Source: Rhodobacter sp. (GTDB lineage Bacteria > Pseudomonadota > Alphaproteobacteria > Rhodobacterales > Rhodobacteraceae). From it: 40,098 bases of DNA. The translations under genes and the position numbers were made by a program. The stretch covers positions 1 through 40,098 of the forward strand of contig JAIYDJ010000121.1 in assembly GCA_027487575.1 (NCBI GenBank), in the 5' to 3' direction. This document shows positions 15,802 through 23,711 of this stretch, piece after piece; position 1 is the stretch's first letter; each line of letters starts with the position of its first letter. Below the pieces are notes generated by a model. It was not told the DNA's origin and did no database searches. It saw only the letters and a program-made list of their open reading frames with translations.

Positions 15802-16535
15802 CCCTGCTTCCCGTGTTGATCCTTGGCGCGCGGTCGGACATCGGCCTTGCCGTCGCACACCGCTTTGCCGCCGCAGGCCACCCGATCCAGCTGGCCGCCC
15901 GCGCCCCCGAAACGCTGGAGGCGGACCGCGCCGATCTGGCCCTGCGCCACGGTGTTGCAGTTACGCTGCACACCTTCGACGTGCTCGACACCGCCAGTCA
16001 TCCGGGCTTTGTCGCGGACCTTGGCACCTTGCCGCAGATCGCCGTCTGCGCCGTGGGACTGATGGGCGATCAGGCGGGCAGCGAGGCTGACCCCGCCGCA
16101 GCGGCGCTTGTTCTGCGCAGCAATTTCGAAGGCCCGGCCGCGATCCTGGGCCTGCTCGCCAACCGGTTCGAGGCGCGGGGCAGCGGCACGATCGTCGGCA
16201 TCAGTTCTGTCGCGGGCAATCGCGGGCGGGCCACCAACTATGTCTACGGATCGGCCAAGGCGGGCTTTACCGCCTGGCTGTCGGGCCTGCGCAACCGGCT
16301 GGCCAAGAAGGGGGTCAACGTCCTGACCGTGCTGCCGGGCTTTGTTGCCACACGGATGACGGCCGGGCTTGACCTTCCGGCCAAACTGACCGCGCAACCC
16401 ACAGAGGTCGCCGAGGCGGTCTTTCGCGCCGTCACGGCGGGCCGCAGCGTGATCTATGTCCGGCCGATCTGGGCGCTGATCATGACGATCATCCGCAACA
16501 TCCCGGAACCCCTGTTCAAAAGGATGAAGCTGTGA
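15798..16535 (+). CDS. DprE2-like short-chain dehydrogenase/reductase
   Basis: A 245-residue classical SDR. Nucleotide motif GARSDIG (residues 10-16), catalytic Ser137 in GISSVAG, and Tyr150/Lys154 in YGSAK are all in place. A hydrophobic C-terminal segment (VRPIWALIMTIIRNIPEPLF) may sit on the membrane, as expected for an enzyme acting on a lipid-linked substrate; DprE2 has a similar tail. Its partner role would be NAD(P)H reduction of the 2-keto intermediate made by the oxidase just upstream, giving polyprenylphosphoryl-arabinose. Both neighbours overlap it by 4 bases, so tight coupled translation is likely. Confidence 0.88.
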   Translation: MTLLPVLILGARSDIGLAVAHRFAAAGHPIQLAARAPETLEADRADLALRHGVAVTLHTFDVLDTASHPGFVADLGTLPQIAVCAVGLMGDQAGSEADPAAAALVLRSNFEGPAAILGLLANRFEARGSGTIVGISSVAGNRGRATNYVYGSAKAGFTAWLSGLRNRLAKKGVNVLTVLPGFVATRMTAGLDLPAKLTAQPTEVAEAVFRAVTAGRSVIYVRPIWALIMTIIRNIPEPLFKRMKL

Positions 16536-17782
16536 CCGCGCCGCGGCCCGGTGCGGGCGAACGATTTGCGGTGCTGGAAACCAGCACGATGCTGGCCTGG
16601 CTGATCTGCCTGGCCTGCGTCGGCATCATGTTCGCCACCGTGCGCGAGGTGCCCTCTCTCGGGGCGGGGGGGGCCATCGTCGATTTCGACGTGTTCTACA
16701 TCGTGGGGCAGATGATCTGGGACGGCACGCTGCCACAGGCCTATGACATCGACACCATGCGCGCGATCCAGAAGTCGATCACCGGCGAAGACACCTTCAT
16801 GCCCTGGACCTATCCGCCGCACTTCGACCTTGTGACGGCGCTGCTTCCGTTCGGTTCGCGCGGTCTGTCCTATGCGGTGTTCATCACCGTGACCTTCCTT
16901 GGTTACATCCATGTGCTGCGGCGTCTGTCCGGGCCTTACCTGACCGCCGTCCTGATCGCCCTGCTGCCTGCGCTGGTGATGACGATGCGCATCGGCCAGA
17001 ACGGGTTCATGACGGCGGCGCTGGTCGGCCTGTTCTGCCTTGCCTTTCTGAACGGCCGGACCGTGGCCGGGGTGCCGCTGGGGCTGATGGTGATCAAGCC
17101 GCATCTGGCGCTGGGTCTGGGTGTTCTGGTTCTGGTGACCCGGCGCTGGAAGGTGCTGGTTCTGGGTCTGGCCGTGGTCGCGGCGGTCTCGGCCCTCGCG
17201 ACGCTGGCGTTCGGCACCGAAGTCTGGCCCGCCTTCCTTGCCAGCGTGCCCGAAGCGCAGGAGTCGATGAAGCGCGGCCTTTATCCGATGTTCCGGATGA
17301 CGTCGGCCTATGCGGCGCTGTTCACGCTGGGCATGGCACCGGGGGCGGCGATGATCGCGCAGGGCTGCGTCGCCGCTGCCGCCTGTGCCTCGATCGTGGT
17401 GGCCAGCGTCAGGGGCATGCCCATGCGGCAAGTGCTGGGCCTGTCCTGCCTCGCGACGCTGGCGATCAGCCCCTACAATTACGACTACGACATGCCGATC
17501 CTTGGCATAGGCTTTGCGCTGATGGCCTCCGACCTGATGGCGCGGGCGCGTCCGGTCGAAAAGCTGGCGTTGCTGGGCCTGACATGGCTGTCCTGCGGTT
17601 GGGGAATGGCGATGGTCACGCTGCGCCGCCACCTCGACATCAGCGATTCGCCCCCCGATCAGGTGTCATTGGCCGCCTTCGGGCACCTGATGCTGATCGG
17701 GCTGGTCTGGCACATCCTGCGCCGTGAAGCCAGGTCGCAGCACGGCACAATGCCCGCCAAAGAACTGGCGGCACGGGGCTGA
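16532..17782 (+). CDS. GT87 / DUF2029-type membrane glycosyltransferase
   Basis: A 416-residue polytopic protein with about 10-11 membrane segments. An acidic VDFDVFYIVG (Asp51 and Asp53) follows the first span, as in GT-C glycosyltransferases where an external Asp is catalytic. MPWTYPPHFDLVTALLPFG and MVIKPHLALGLGVLVLV are typical of the DUF2029/GT87 family. Such enzymes use polyprenyl-phosphate sugars on the outer face of the membrane. As last gene of the operon it is the likely user of the arabinose donor; the acceptor is unknown. The mycobacterial cluster has AftA (GT85) at this position. GTG 16532 overlaps the SDR stop. Confidence 0.85.
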   Translation: MTAPRPGAGERFAVLETSTMLAWLICLACVGIMFATVREVPSLGAGGAIVDFDVFYIVGQMIWDGTLPQAYDIDTMRAIQKSITGEDTFMPWTYPPHFDLVTALLPFGSRGLSYAVFITVTFLGYIHVLRRLSGPYLTAVLIALLPALVMTMRIGQNGFMTAALVGLFCLAFLNGRTVAGVPLGLMVIKPHLALGLGVLVLVTRRWKVLVLGLAVVAAVSALATLAFGTEVWPAFLASVPEAQESMKRGLYPMFRMTSAYAALFTLGMAPGAAMIAQGCVAAAACASIVVASVRGMPMRQVLGLSCLATLAISPYNYDYDMPILGIGFALMASDLMARARPVEKLALLGLTWLSCGWGMAMVTLRRHLDISDSPPDQVSLAAFGHLMLIGLVWHILRREARSQHGTMPAKELAARG

Positions 17783-17945
17783 GCCAGACCGGAACGCCCC
17801 GGTGGGCCTTGGGACCGGCCCAGATCGCCGCTTGCGCAGGGACTGGCTGACGGGTATACGCCCGGCTTTCCCAAGGCCCGGAAGTCATGCTAGGCTTGGG
17901 AAAAGGCCCTGCGCCGGGGCTCTATCGGCGCTGTTTTGGAGGACG

Positions 17946-18008
17946 ATGTCCTGTCTCATTCTGACCCCGCGACCGGCTTGCCGGTCGGCCCCCGGGCGGC
18001 GCGCGTGA
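17946..18008 (+). CDS. Possible 20-residue leader ORF coupled to rsfS
   Basis: ATG 17946 follows GGAGG (17938-17942) closely and opens a 20-codon frame (MSCLILTPRPACRS...) whose TGA 18006-18008 overlaps GTG 18005, a candidate rsfS start (GTGA). It could be a coupled leader. Alternatively the same GGAGG may serve a CTG at 17951 in the rsfS frame. The spacing to ATG is short (3 bases), so this is tentative. Confidence 0.25.
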   Translation: MSCLILTPRPACRSAPGRRA

Positions 18009-18400
18009 CGCCCGCCCTCGATCCCGCAGTTGCCGCCCCGTACACCCCCGACGACGTGTTGCGCCTCGTGCTCGCCTCGCTTGACGATGACAAGGCCGAG
18101 GAAGTGGTGCAGATCGACTTGCGCGGCCGGTCCGATGTGGCCGACTACATGGTCATCTGCTCGGGCCGGTCGACCCGCCAGGTCGCCTCGATCTCGGAAA
18201 AGCTGGTGGACCGGCTGAAGCAGGATATAAAGCTGGCATCGCGGATCGAAGGCAAGGACACGGGTGACTGGGTGCTGATCGACGCGGGCGATGTCATCGT
18301 GCACGTCTTCCGTCCCGAAGTGCGCGACTTCTATCAGCTTGAAAAGATGTGGATGCCCGGCGCGCAGCATCGCCAGACGATGGACCGTCTGGGGGAATAA
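18005..18400 (+). CDS. rsfS: Ribosomal silencing factor RsfS (Iojap family)
   Basis: RsfS binds ribosomal protein L14 and blocks subunit joining when nutrients are low. Family features are [36 protein letters not shown] and [20 protein letters not shown]. From GTG 18005 the protein is 131 residues, slightly longer than the usual 105-120. The frame is open back to TTG 17936, and the strong GGAGG at 17938 points to a start near 17946-17951, so the N terminus is unsettled. The stop overlaps the rlmH start by one base (TAATG), the usual rsfS-rlmH pairing. Confidence 0.93.
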   Translation: MTPALDPAVAAPYTPDDVLRLVLASLDDDKAEEVVQIDLRGRSDVADYMVICSGRSTRQVASISEKLVDRLKQDIKLASRIEGKDTGDWVLIDAGDVIVHVFRPEVRDFYQLEKMWMPGAQHRQTMDRLGE

Positions 18401-18870
18401 TGCGCGTCCATCTCTGCGCCGTCGGCCGTTTGCGCCAGGGGCCGGAGCGGGCGCTGATCGACGACTATGTGACCCGGTTCGACCGCACCGGGCGCGCCCT
18501 TGGCCTTGGTCCGCTGTCGGAACACGCGGTCGAGGACAAGCGCGGGCTGGGCATGGCCGCCGAAGCCGAGCTTTTGTCCCGCGCCGTGCCAACGGGCGCG
18601 CTTCTGGCCGTGCTGGATGAACGAGGGCGGTCCCTGACCAGCCCCGATTTCGCGGCCCAGCTTGCGCGATGGCGCGATGGCGGGCGGCAGGACGTGGCTT
18701 TCGTGATCGGCGGGGCGGACGGGATCGACCCCGCTTTGCGCGACCGGGCCGAATTTGCCCTGTCGTTCGGCGCGATGGTCTGGCCGCACATGCTGGTGCG
18801 GGTGATGCTGGCGGAACAGCTTTACCGGGCGACGACAATTCTGGCCGGCGGGCCGTATCACCGGGCGTAG
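18400..18870 (+). CDS. rlmH: 23S rRNA (pseudouridine1915-N3)-methyltransferase
   Basis: RlmH is a SPOUT (trefoil-knot) methyltransferase that methylates pseudouridine 1915 in helix 69 of 23S rRNA on assembled 70S ribosomes. The 156-residue length is standard. The N terminus [16 protein letters not shown], the AdoMet-site loop [19 protein letters not shown], and the C-terminal [19 protein letters not shown] with its YHRA end are characteristic. It starts at ATG 18400, overlapping the rsfS stop. The downstream palindromes at 18874-18967 may end its transcript. Confidence 0.97.
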   Translation: MRVHLCAVGRLRQGPERALIDDYVTRFDRTGRALGLGPLSEHAVEDKRGLGMAAEAELLSRAVPTGALLAVLDERGRSLTSPDFAAQLARWRDGGRQDVAFVIGGADGIDPALRDRAEFALSFGAMVWPHMLVRVMLAEQLYRATTILAGGPYHRA

Positions 18871-18873
18871 ACG

Positions 18874-18967
18874 CCCCTTGCCTTAGCCTTCGGACCGATC
18901 TGGAAACGCGCCAGTGGCGCGTTTCTCGGTCCGTTGCGTCGCAGGCGGGACGCCGAGAGGCAAGGGG
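18874..18967. repeat. Three-tier nested palindrome (mobile palindromic repeat candidate)
   Basis: The outermost arms CCCCTTGCCT (18874-18883) and AGGCAAGGGG (18958-18967) are perfectly complementary. Inside, GGACCGA (18892-18898) pairs with TCGGTCC (18926-18932). Innermost, GAAACGCGCC (18903-18912) pairs with GGCGCGTTTC (18916-18925) around AGT. GACCGATC and CGGTCCGTTG at the flanks of the inner hairpin recur around another hairpin at 28140-28183, which suggests a dispersed repeat family rather than a simple terminator. Confidence 0.65.
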
Positions 18968-18992
18968 GGCTCCGCATTCCCGCCGGTCGGGC

Positions 18993-19063
18993 AAATCAGG
19001 GCGCGCCTGCCCGGGCGGGCGCATCTCGCGCCTGCCCCCGGGCGGGCAGGCGCGGCCTGATTT
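18993..19063. repeat. Long inverted repeat, 21-bp arms with one mismatch
   Basis: The arm 18993-19013 (AAATCAGG, then one mismatched base, then CGCGCCTGCCCG) pairs with 19043-19063. Inside it GGGCGGGCGC (about 19013-19022) can pair with GCGCCTGCCC (19028-19037) with one mismatch around a short loop. Such a structure would be very stable in RNA on either strand. It lacks a U-tract. Confidence 0.6.
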
Positions 19064-19078
19064 GATTGATATCAAATC
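19059..19078. repeat. Short perfect palindrome, 8-bp arms
   Basis: GATTTGAT (19059-19066) and ATCAAATC (19071-19078) flank TGAT. It is AT-rich against a GC-rich background and lies 100 bases upstream of gpmI, so it could be an operator for a regulator of that operon. No regulator is known. Confidence 0.45.
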
Positions 19079-19174
19079 CGGCAAGAGACAGGTTTTTCTG
19101 TCCTTGTCCTGCAACCTTGCCCCGCCTCTTTCCCCGGCGTATCACTACTCCAACCCGCGCAACTGGCAGCCCCG

Positions 19175-20692
19175 ATGACCCGAACCCCCGTAGTCCTGTG
19201 CATCCTCGACGGTTGGGGCCTTGGCGACAATCCGGGGGTCAGTGCGCCCGCGCAGGCGCATGTCCCCAACTTCAACCGCCTCTGGGCCACCTGCCCGCAT
19301 GCGACGCTGACCACCTTCGGCCCCGATGTCGGCCTGCCGCGCGGTCAGATGGGCAATTCGGAAGTTGGCCACACCAACATCGGCGCGGGCCGCGTCGTGG
19401 CGATGGACTTGGGCGCGATCGACCTTGCGGTCGAGGACGGATCCCTGGCCACGAACCCCGCCGTGCAGTCCTTCATCGACGCGCTGCAGGGTTCGGGCGG
19501 GACCGCGCATCTGATGGGCGTCGTGTCCGATGGCGGCGTACATGGCCACATCACCCACTTGGTCGCCGCCGCCCGCATCCTGACCGCCGCCGGATTGCCC
19601 GTGCTGATCCACGCCATCACCGACGGGCGGGACGTGGCCCCGTCGTCCGCCGCCAAATTCATTCCGCAACTGCTGGCCGCGCTGCCGCCGGGCGCAAAGG
19701 TGGGAACCGTGATCGGCCGTTACTGGGCGCTGGACCGTGACACCAGATGGGACAGGGTGCAGCGCGCCTATGATGCGATGACCCACGCCAAGGGCGACCC
19801 CGCCATCGACGCCACCTCGGCCGTCCTGCAATCCTATGGCAGGGGCGAAACCGATGAATTCCTGGCCCCGACCGTGATCGGCGACTACGCGGGCGTCCAG
19901 GACGGCGATGGCCTGTTCTGCCTCAACTTCCGTGCCGACCGGGCGCGCGAGATCCTGTCTGCCCTTGGCCAACCCGGTTTCAGCGATTTCGACCCCGGGC
20001 AGCAACCGCACTGGGCTGCGATGCTGGGCATGGTCGACTATTCCACCGCGCACAGTGCCTTCATGACCACGGCCTTCCCCAAGCGCGAACTGGTCAACAC
20101 GCTGGGCGAATGGGTGTCGGCGCAAGGCCTGACCCAGTTCCGGCTGGCCGAAACCGAGAAGTATCCACATGTCACCTTCTTTCTGAACGGCGGGCGCGAA
20201 CCCCCCTTTCCGGGCGAAACCCGCGCGATGCCGCCCTCGCCCAAGGTGGCGACCTATGACCTGCAACCCGAAATGTCGGCCGCCGCCGTGGCCGACCATC
20301 TGGTGCAGGCGATCCACGACCGGATCGACCTGATCGTCGTCAACTTCGCCAATCCCGACATGGTGGGCCACACCGGCATCCTTTCGGCGGCGGTAAAGGC
20401 CTGCGAGGCGGTGGACGCGGGCCTTGGCCGCGCCCTGACCGCGCTGCAGGCTGTGGGCGGCGCGATGATCGTGACCGCCGACCATGGCAACTGCGAGTTG
20501 ATGGTGGACCCGGTGACAGGCGGGCCGCATACCGCCCACACGACCAACCCGGTGCCGGTGATCCTTGTCGGCGGCCCTCCGGGTGCCACGCTGCGCCAAG
20601 GCGGCCGCCTCGCCGATCTTGCGCCGACGGTCCTTGCGCTGATGGGGCTGCCGCAACCGGCCGAAATGACCGGTCAAAGCCTGATCGCATGA
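19175..20692 (+). CDS. gpmI: 2,3-bisphosphoglycerate-independent phosphoglycerate mutase
   Basis: GpmI interconverts 3- and 2-phosphoglycerate in glycolysis using two Mn ions and a phosphoserine intermediate. The product is 505 residues, standard. Metal ligand Asp12 sits in CILDGWG, and the catalytic Ser62 in MGNSEVGHTNIGAGR. VVSDGGVHGHITHL, the substrate-binding HAITDGRD, LNFRADRAREI and the C-terminal metal site TADHGNCE are all intact. Its stop overlaps the next gene's ATG (ATGA). It heads a gpmI-envC-ctpA-rppH cluster typical of alphaproteobacteria. Confidence 0.97.
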   Translation: MTRTPVVLCILDGWGLGDNPGVSAPAQAHVPNFNRLWATCPHATLTTFGPDVGLPRGQMGNSEVGHTNIGAGRVVAMDLGAIDLAVEDGSLATNPAVQSFIDALQGSGGTAHLMGVVSDGGVHGHITHLVAAARILTAAGLPVLIHAITDGRDVAPSSAAKFIPQLLAALPPGAKVGTVIGRYWALDRDTRWDRVQRAYDAMTHAKGDPAIDATSAVLQSYGRGETDEFLAPTVIGDYAGVQDGDGLFCLNFRADRAREILSALGQPGFSDFDPGQQPHWAAMLGMVDYSTAHSAFMTTAFPKRELVNTLGEWVSAQGLTQFRLAETEKYPHVTFFLNGGREPPFPGETRAMPPSPKVATYDLQPEMSAAAVADHLVQAIHDRIDLIVVNFANPDMVGHTGILSAAVKACEAVDAGLGRALTALQAVGGAMIVTADHGNCELMVDPVTGGPHTAHTTNPVPVILVGGPPGATLRQGGRLADLAPTVLALMGLPQPAEMTGQSLIA

Positions 20693-21795
20693 TCCGCGCG
20701 GCGCTGACCCTTTTGCTGCTGCTGGCCACCCCAGCCCGTGCCACCGTGGCCGAAGACGCCGCCGCCGCCGCTGCAGCCCTGCAGTCCGCGGTCGCCTCCC
20801 TGCAGGAGGCGGACTCGGCACGTGATCGCGTCGCCGCGTTGACCCGCACCATCAAGGCCTATGAATCCGGCCTCGCCGCCCTGCGCGAGGCCCTGCGTCA
20901 GGCCACCTTCCGCGAGGCGCAATTGACCCGGCAGTTTCAGGCCGAACGCGCCCGTCTTGCGCAACTCGTCGGTATCCTCGGCCAGATCGACCCCGAACCC
21001 GGCCCCCTTCTGCTGCTGCACCCCGCGGGCCCGCTGGGCACCGTGCGGTCGGGCATGATGCTGACGGACGTCACCCCCGCCCTGCAGGCCGAGGCGGAAA
21101 TCCTGCGCGGCGAACTGGCCGAACTGGCACAGTTGCGCGGGCTGCAGGCCGCCGCAGGCGAAACGCTGGCACAGGGCCTGCAGGCCGCGCAATCCGCCCG
21201 CACGGCGCTGTCGCAGGCGATTTCCGACCGCACCGACCTGCCGCGCCGGTTTACCGAAGACCCCGACGTGCTGCGCGGCCTTCTGGAAAGCGCCGACACA
21301 CTGGATGCCTTCGCCTCGGGCCTGTCGCTGGACGATTCCGCGCAGACCGGCTTTGCCGACGCGCGGGGAACGCTGCCGCTGCCCGTGCTGGGCCGCGTGC
21401 TGCTGCGCCCCGGCGAGACGGATGCGACCGGCGTGACCCGCCCCGGCGTGACGCTGGCCACGCGGCCTTTGGCACTGGTGACGGCACCCTGGCCCAGCAC
21501 CGTGCGCTACACCGGCCCGCTGCTCGACTACGGAAATGTGATGATCCTCGAACCGGGCGGGGGCTATCTTCTGGTGCTGGCAGGGCTAGACATCGTCTAT
21601 GGGCAGGTGGGCGACGTCATAGCCGCAGGAGCACCCATCGGCCTGATGGGCGGCCCGGCGCACGACAGTGCCGACATTCTGGCGCCAGCAGCAGATGGTG
21701 GTGGCACAGCCGGATCGGAAACGCTTTACTTGGAACTGAGGCATGAGGCACAGCCAGAGGACCCGACATCATGGTTCGCGGCATTAGGGGAATGA
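20689..21795 (+). CDS. EnvC-like murein hydrolase activator (coiled coil plus degenerate LytM domain)
   Basis: A 368-residue protein from ATG 20689. The signal peptide is MIRAALTLLLLLATPARA. Residues 20-200 are Ala/Leu/Gln/Glu-rich heptad-like coiled coil (REALRQATFREAQLTRQF). The C-terminal 120 residues are a LytM/M23 beta domain: APWPSTVRYTGPLLDYGNV, MILEPGGGYLLVLAGLD and ETLYLELRHEAQPEDPTSWF. Active M23 zinc ligands (HxxxD and HxH) are missing, as in EnvC, which does not cut peptidoglycan itself but activates amidases during division. It overlaps gpmI by 4 bases and is 7 bases from the protease gene downstream. Confidence 0.87.
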   Translation: MIRAALTLLLLLATPARATVAEDAAAAAAALQSAVASLQEADSARDRVAALTRTIKAYESGLAALREALRQATFREAQLTRQFQAERARLAQLVGILGQIDPEPGPLLLLHPAGPLGTVRSGMMLTDVTPALQAEAEILRGELAELAQLRGLQAAAGETLAQGLQAAQSARTALSQAISDRTDLPRRFTEDPDVLRGLLESADTLDAFASGLSLDDSAQTGFADARGTLPLPVLGRVLLRPGETDATGVTRPGVTLATRPLALVTAPWPSTVRYTGPLLDYGNVMILEPGGGYLLVLAGLDIVYGQVGDVIAAGAPIGLMGGPAHDSADILAPAADGGGTAGSETLYLELRHEAQPEDPTSWFAALGE

Positions 21796-21802
21796 AACTG
21801 GC

Positions 21803-23152
21803 ATGAAGAAGTTCGTGATGGCCGCCTTGGGTGGCACCTTGGCGGGGGCGCTGATCACCACGCAGGTGGCCGGTCCGCTGATCGCGCAAGAGGCCGAAAA
21901 GTCGTCGAACGTCTATGAACAGCTTGACCTGTTCGGCGACATCTTCGAACGGGTGCGCGGCCAGTACGTCGAAGAGGTCGACAGCAAGGACCTGATCGAA
22001 GCCGCGATCAACGGCATGCTGACCTCGCTTGACCCGCATTCCTCGTACCTTGGTGCGGAAGACTTCGGCGACATGCAGGTGCAGACCCGTGGCGAATTCG
22101 GCGGGCTGGGCATCGAGGTCACGCAGGAAGAGGGGTTCGTCAAGGTCGTCTCTCCGATGGACGGCACCCCGGCCGATCAGGCGGGCATCCTTGCGGGCGA
22201 CTTCATCACCCACGTCAATGGCGAATCGGTTCTGGGGCTGGCGCTGGATGATGCGGTCGAACTGATGCGCGGCCCGGTCGGGTCTGAAATCATCATCACC
22301 GTCGCGCGCGAAGGCGTGGCAGAACCCTTCGACGTGTCGATCATCCGCGACACCATCAAACTGGTCGCCGTGCGCAGCCGCGTCGTGGGCAACACGGTGG
22401 TTTTGCGCGTGACCACCTTCAACGATCAGACCTATTCGGGCCTGCAGTCGGAACTGAAAAAGTCGGTCGAGGAACTGGGCGGGATGGACAAGGTCAATGG
22501 CTTTGTCGTCGACCTTCGCAACAACCCGGGCGGGTTGCTCAATCAGGCGATCATGGTGTCCGACGGTTTCCTTGAAAAGGGCGAGATCGTGTCGACCCGT
22601 GGTCGCAGCGCCGAAGAGGGTGAACGCTTCAACGCCGAAGCGGGTGATCTGGCGGCGGGCAAACCCATGGTCGTGCTGATCAACGGTGGTTCTGCGTCAG
22701 CCTCGGAAATCGTGGCGGGCGCGCTGCAGGACCATCGCCGCGCCATCGTCGTGGGCACCAAGAGCTTTGGCAAAGGATCGGTCCAGACCGTGATCCCGCT
22801 GAAGGGCGATGGCGCGATGCGGCTGACCACGGCGCGCTATTACACCCCGTCGGGACGCTCGATCCAGTCGCTGGGCGTGATGCCTGACATCGTGGTCAAT
22901 CAACCCGTTGTCGATCCGGTCGAGGAAGGCGCCGAACCCGAAACCACGTCGGCAGCCGACCGCGCCCGGTCCGAAGCCGATCTGCGCGGCGCGATCAGCA
23001 ATGACTCGATGACCGAGGACGAACGCAAGCTTTTGGAAGAGGAACGCGCCCGCACCGAAGAAACGGCCAAGCTGCGCGACGAGGATTACCAGCTTGCCTA
23101 TGCCGTCGACATCCTGCGCGGCCTTTCGGCTGTCGCGCCCGCCACACCCTGA
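21803..23152 (+). CDS. ctpA: Carboxy-terminal processing protease (S41 family, CtpA)
   Basis: A 449-residue periplasmic serine protease. A single N-terminal hydrophobic segment ([18 protein letters not shown]) exports or anchors it. A PDZ domain covers about residues 97-180 ([20 protein letters not shown]). In the catalytic domain, [14 protein letters not shown] places the nucleophile at Ser299, and Lys324 in [10 protein letters not shown] lies exactly 25 residues later, as in Tsp. [11 protein letters not shown] is also conserved. The C-terminal tail is acidic and rich in Glu/Arg. It follows the EnvC-like gene by 7 bases, and the pair likely acts together in cell-wall hydrolase control. Confidence 0.95.
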   Translation: MKKFVMAALGGTLAGALITTQVAGPLIAQEAEKSSNVYEQLDLFGDIFERVRGQYVEEVDSKDLIEAAINGMLTSLDPHSSYLGAEDFGDMQVQTRGEFGGLGIEVTQEEGFVKVVSPMDGTPADQAGILAGDFITHVNGESVLGLALDDAVELMRGPVGSEIIITVAREGVAEPFDVSIIRDTIKLVAVRSRVVGNTVVLRVTTFNDQTYSGLQSELKKSVEELGGMDKVNGFVVDLRNNPGGLLNQAIMVSDGFLEKGEIVSTRGRSAEEGERFNAEAGDLAAGKPMVVLINGGSASASEIVAGALQDHRRAIVVGTKSFGKGSVQTVIPLKGDGAMRLTTARYYTPSGRSIQSLGVMPDIVVNQPVVDPVEEGAEPETTSAADRARSEADLRGAISNDSMTEDERKLLEEERARTEETAKLRDEDYQLAYAVDILRGLSAVAPATP

Positions 23153-23162
23153 CCCGAAAAGG

Positions 23163-23185
23163 GGGGCCGCACCCGCTGCGGCCCC
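23163..23185 (+). repeat. Hairpin between ctpA and rppH
   Basis: GGGGCCGCA (23163-23171) pairs with TGCGGCCCC (23177-23185) around CCCGC, a 9-bp perfect stem 10 bases after the ctpA stop and 7 bases before the rppH ATG. There is no U-tract, and rppH has no separate Shine-Dalgarno between stem and ATG. The structure may limit rppH translation or protect the ctpA mRNA end. Confidence 0.5.
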
Positions 23186-23192
23186 GACCCAG

Positions 23193-23687
23193 ATGCAACC
23201 TGCCCTGACAATCGACCCCGACAGCCTGCCCTACCGCCCCTGCGTCGGGGTCATGCTGATCAATTCCGCCGGCCTGATCTTCACCGGACGGCGGATCGAC
23301 AGCACCGCCCCGGCCTGGCAGATGCCGCAGGGAGGCATCGACGAGGGCGAAAAACCCCGCACGGCCGCCTTGCGCGAACTGGGCGAGGAAACCGGCATCG
23401 GCCCCGATCTGGTCGAATTTGTCGACAAGGTCAAAGGCTGGGTCACCTACGACCTGCCGCCAGACCTGCTGGGCCGCGCCTGGGGTGGCAAGTATCGCGG
23501 ACAGCGGCAGAAATGGTTTCTCTACCGCTTTCTGGGGACCGACGCGGAGGTCAACATCGCCACGGAACACCCCGAGTTTTCCGAATGGCGCTGGATCACC
23601 GCCGACGACATGCTGGCCGCCATCGTCCCGTTCAAGCGTGATGTCTATGCGCAGGTGGTCACGGCCTTCCGGCCCCATCTCGCGTAG
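23193..23687 (+). CDS. rppH: RNA pyrophosphohydrolase
   Basis: RppH removes pyrophosphate from 5'-triphosphate mRNA ends and so triggers decay. The product is 164 residues from ATG 23193. [20 protein letters not shown] and [13 protein letters not shown] lead into the Nudix box, which runs from GGIDEGE to RELGEETGI (about residues 47-69) with all Glu ligands present. [14 protein letters not shown] and EFSEWRWIT are RppH-specific landmarks. No Shine-Dalgarno is visible before the ATG, but a strong hairpin is. The stop TAG lies within a hairpin shared with the convergent Nudix gene. Confidence 0.95.
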   Translation: MQPALTIDPDSLPYRPCVGVMLINSAGLIFTGRRIDSTAPAWQMPQGGIDEGEKPRTAALRELGEETGIGPDLVEFVDKVKGWVTYDLPPDLLGRAWGGKYRGQRQKWFLYRFLGTDAEVNIATEHPEFSEWRWITADDMLAAIVPFKRDVYAQVVTAFRPHLA

Positions 23688-23711
23688 AATGGGCAGTCTT
23701 GCCCATCCTAC
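23684..23711. terminator. Shared hairpin containing both convergent stop codons
   Basis: GTAGAATGGGCA (23684-23695) pairs with TGCCCATCCTAC (23700-23711) around GTCT. There is one A-C mismatch in the plus-strand RNA, which becomes a G-U pair in the minus-strand RNA. The rppH stop (23685-23687) and the minus-strand Nudix stop (23710-23708) sit symmetrically in the two arms. There is no U-tract, so 3'-end protection or weak bidirectional termination is possible. Confidence 0.5.

Larger units (their letters stand above)
18871..19174. other. Gene-free rlmH-gpmI intergenic region filled with palindromes
   Basis: These 304 bases have no coding potential I trust. They hold three separate inverted repeats (18874-18967, 18993-19063 and 19059-19078; listed individually). 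The remaining 95 bases before gpmI are pyrimidine-rich, contain GACAG-GTTTTT-CTGTC (a 5-bp stem), and probably include the gpmI promoter, though no confident boxes are visible. Confidence 0.6.

Noticed and set aside
20689..21795. Active M23 zinc endopeptidase
   Set aside because: The domain fold is suggested but HxxxD and HxH zinc ligands are missing, so an EnvC-like activator is the better call.
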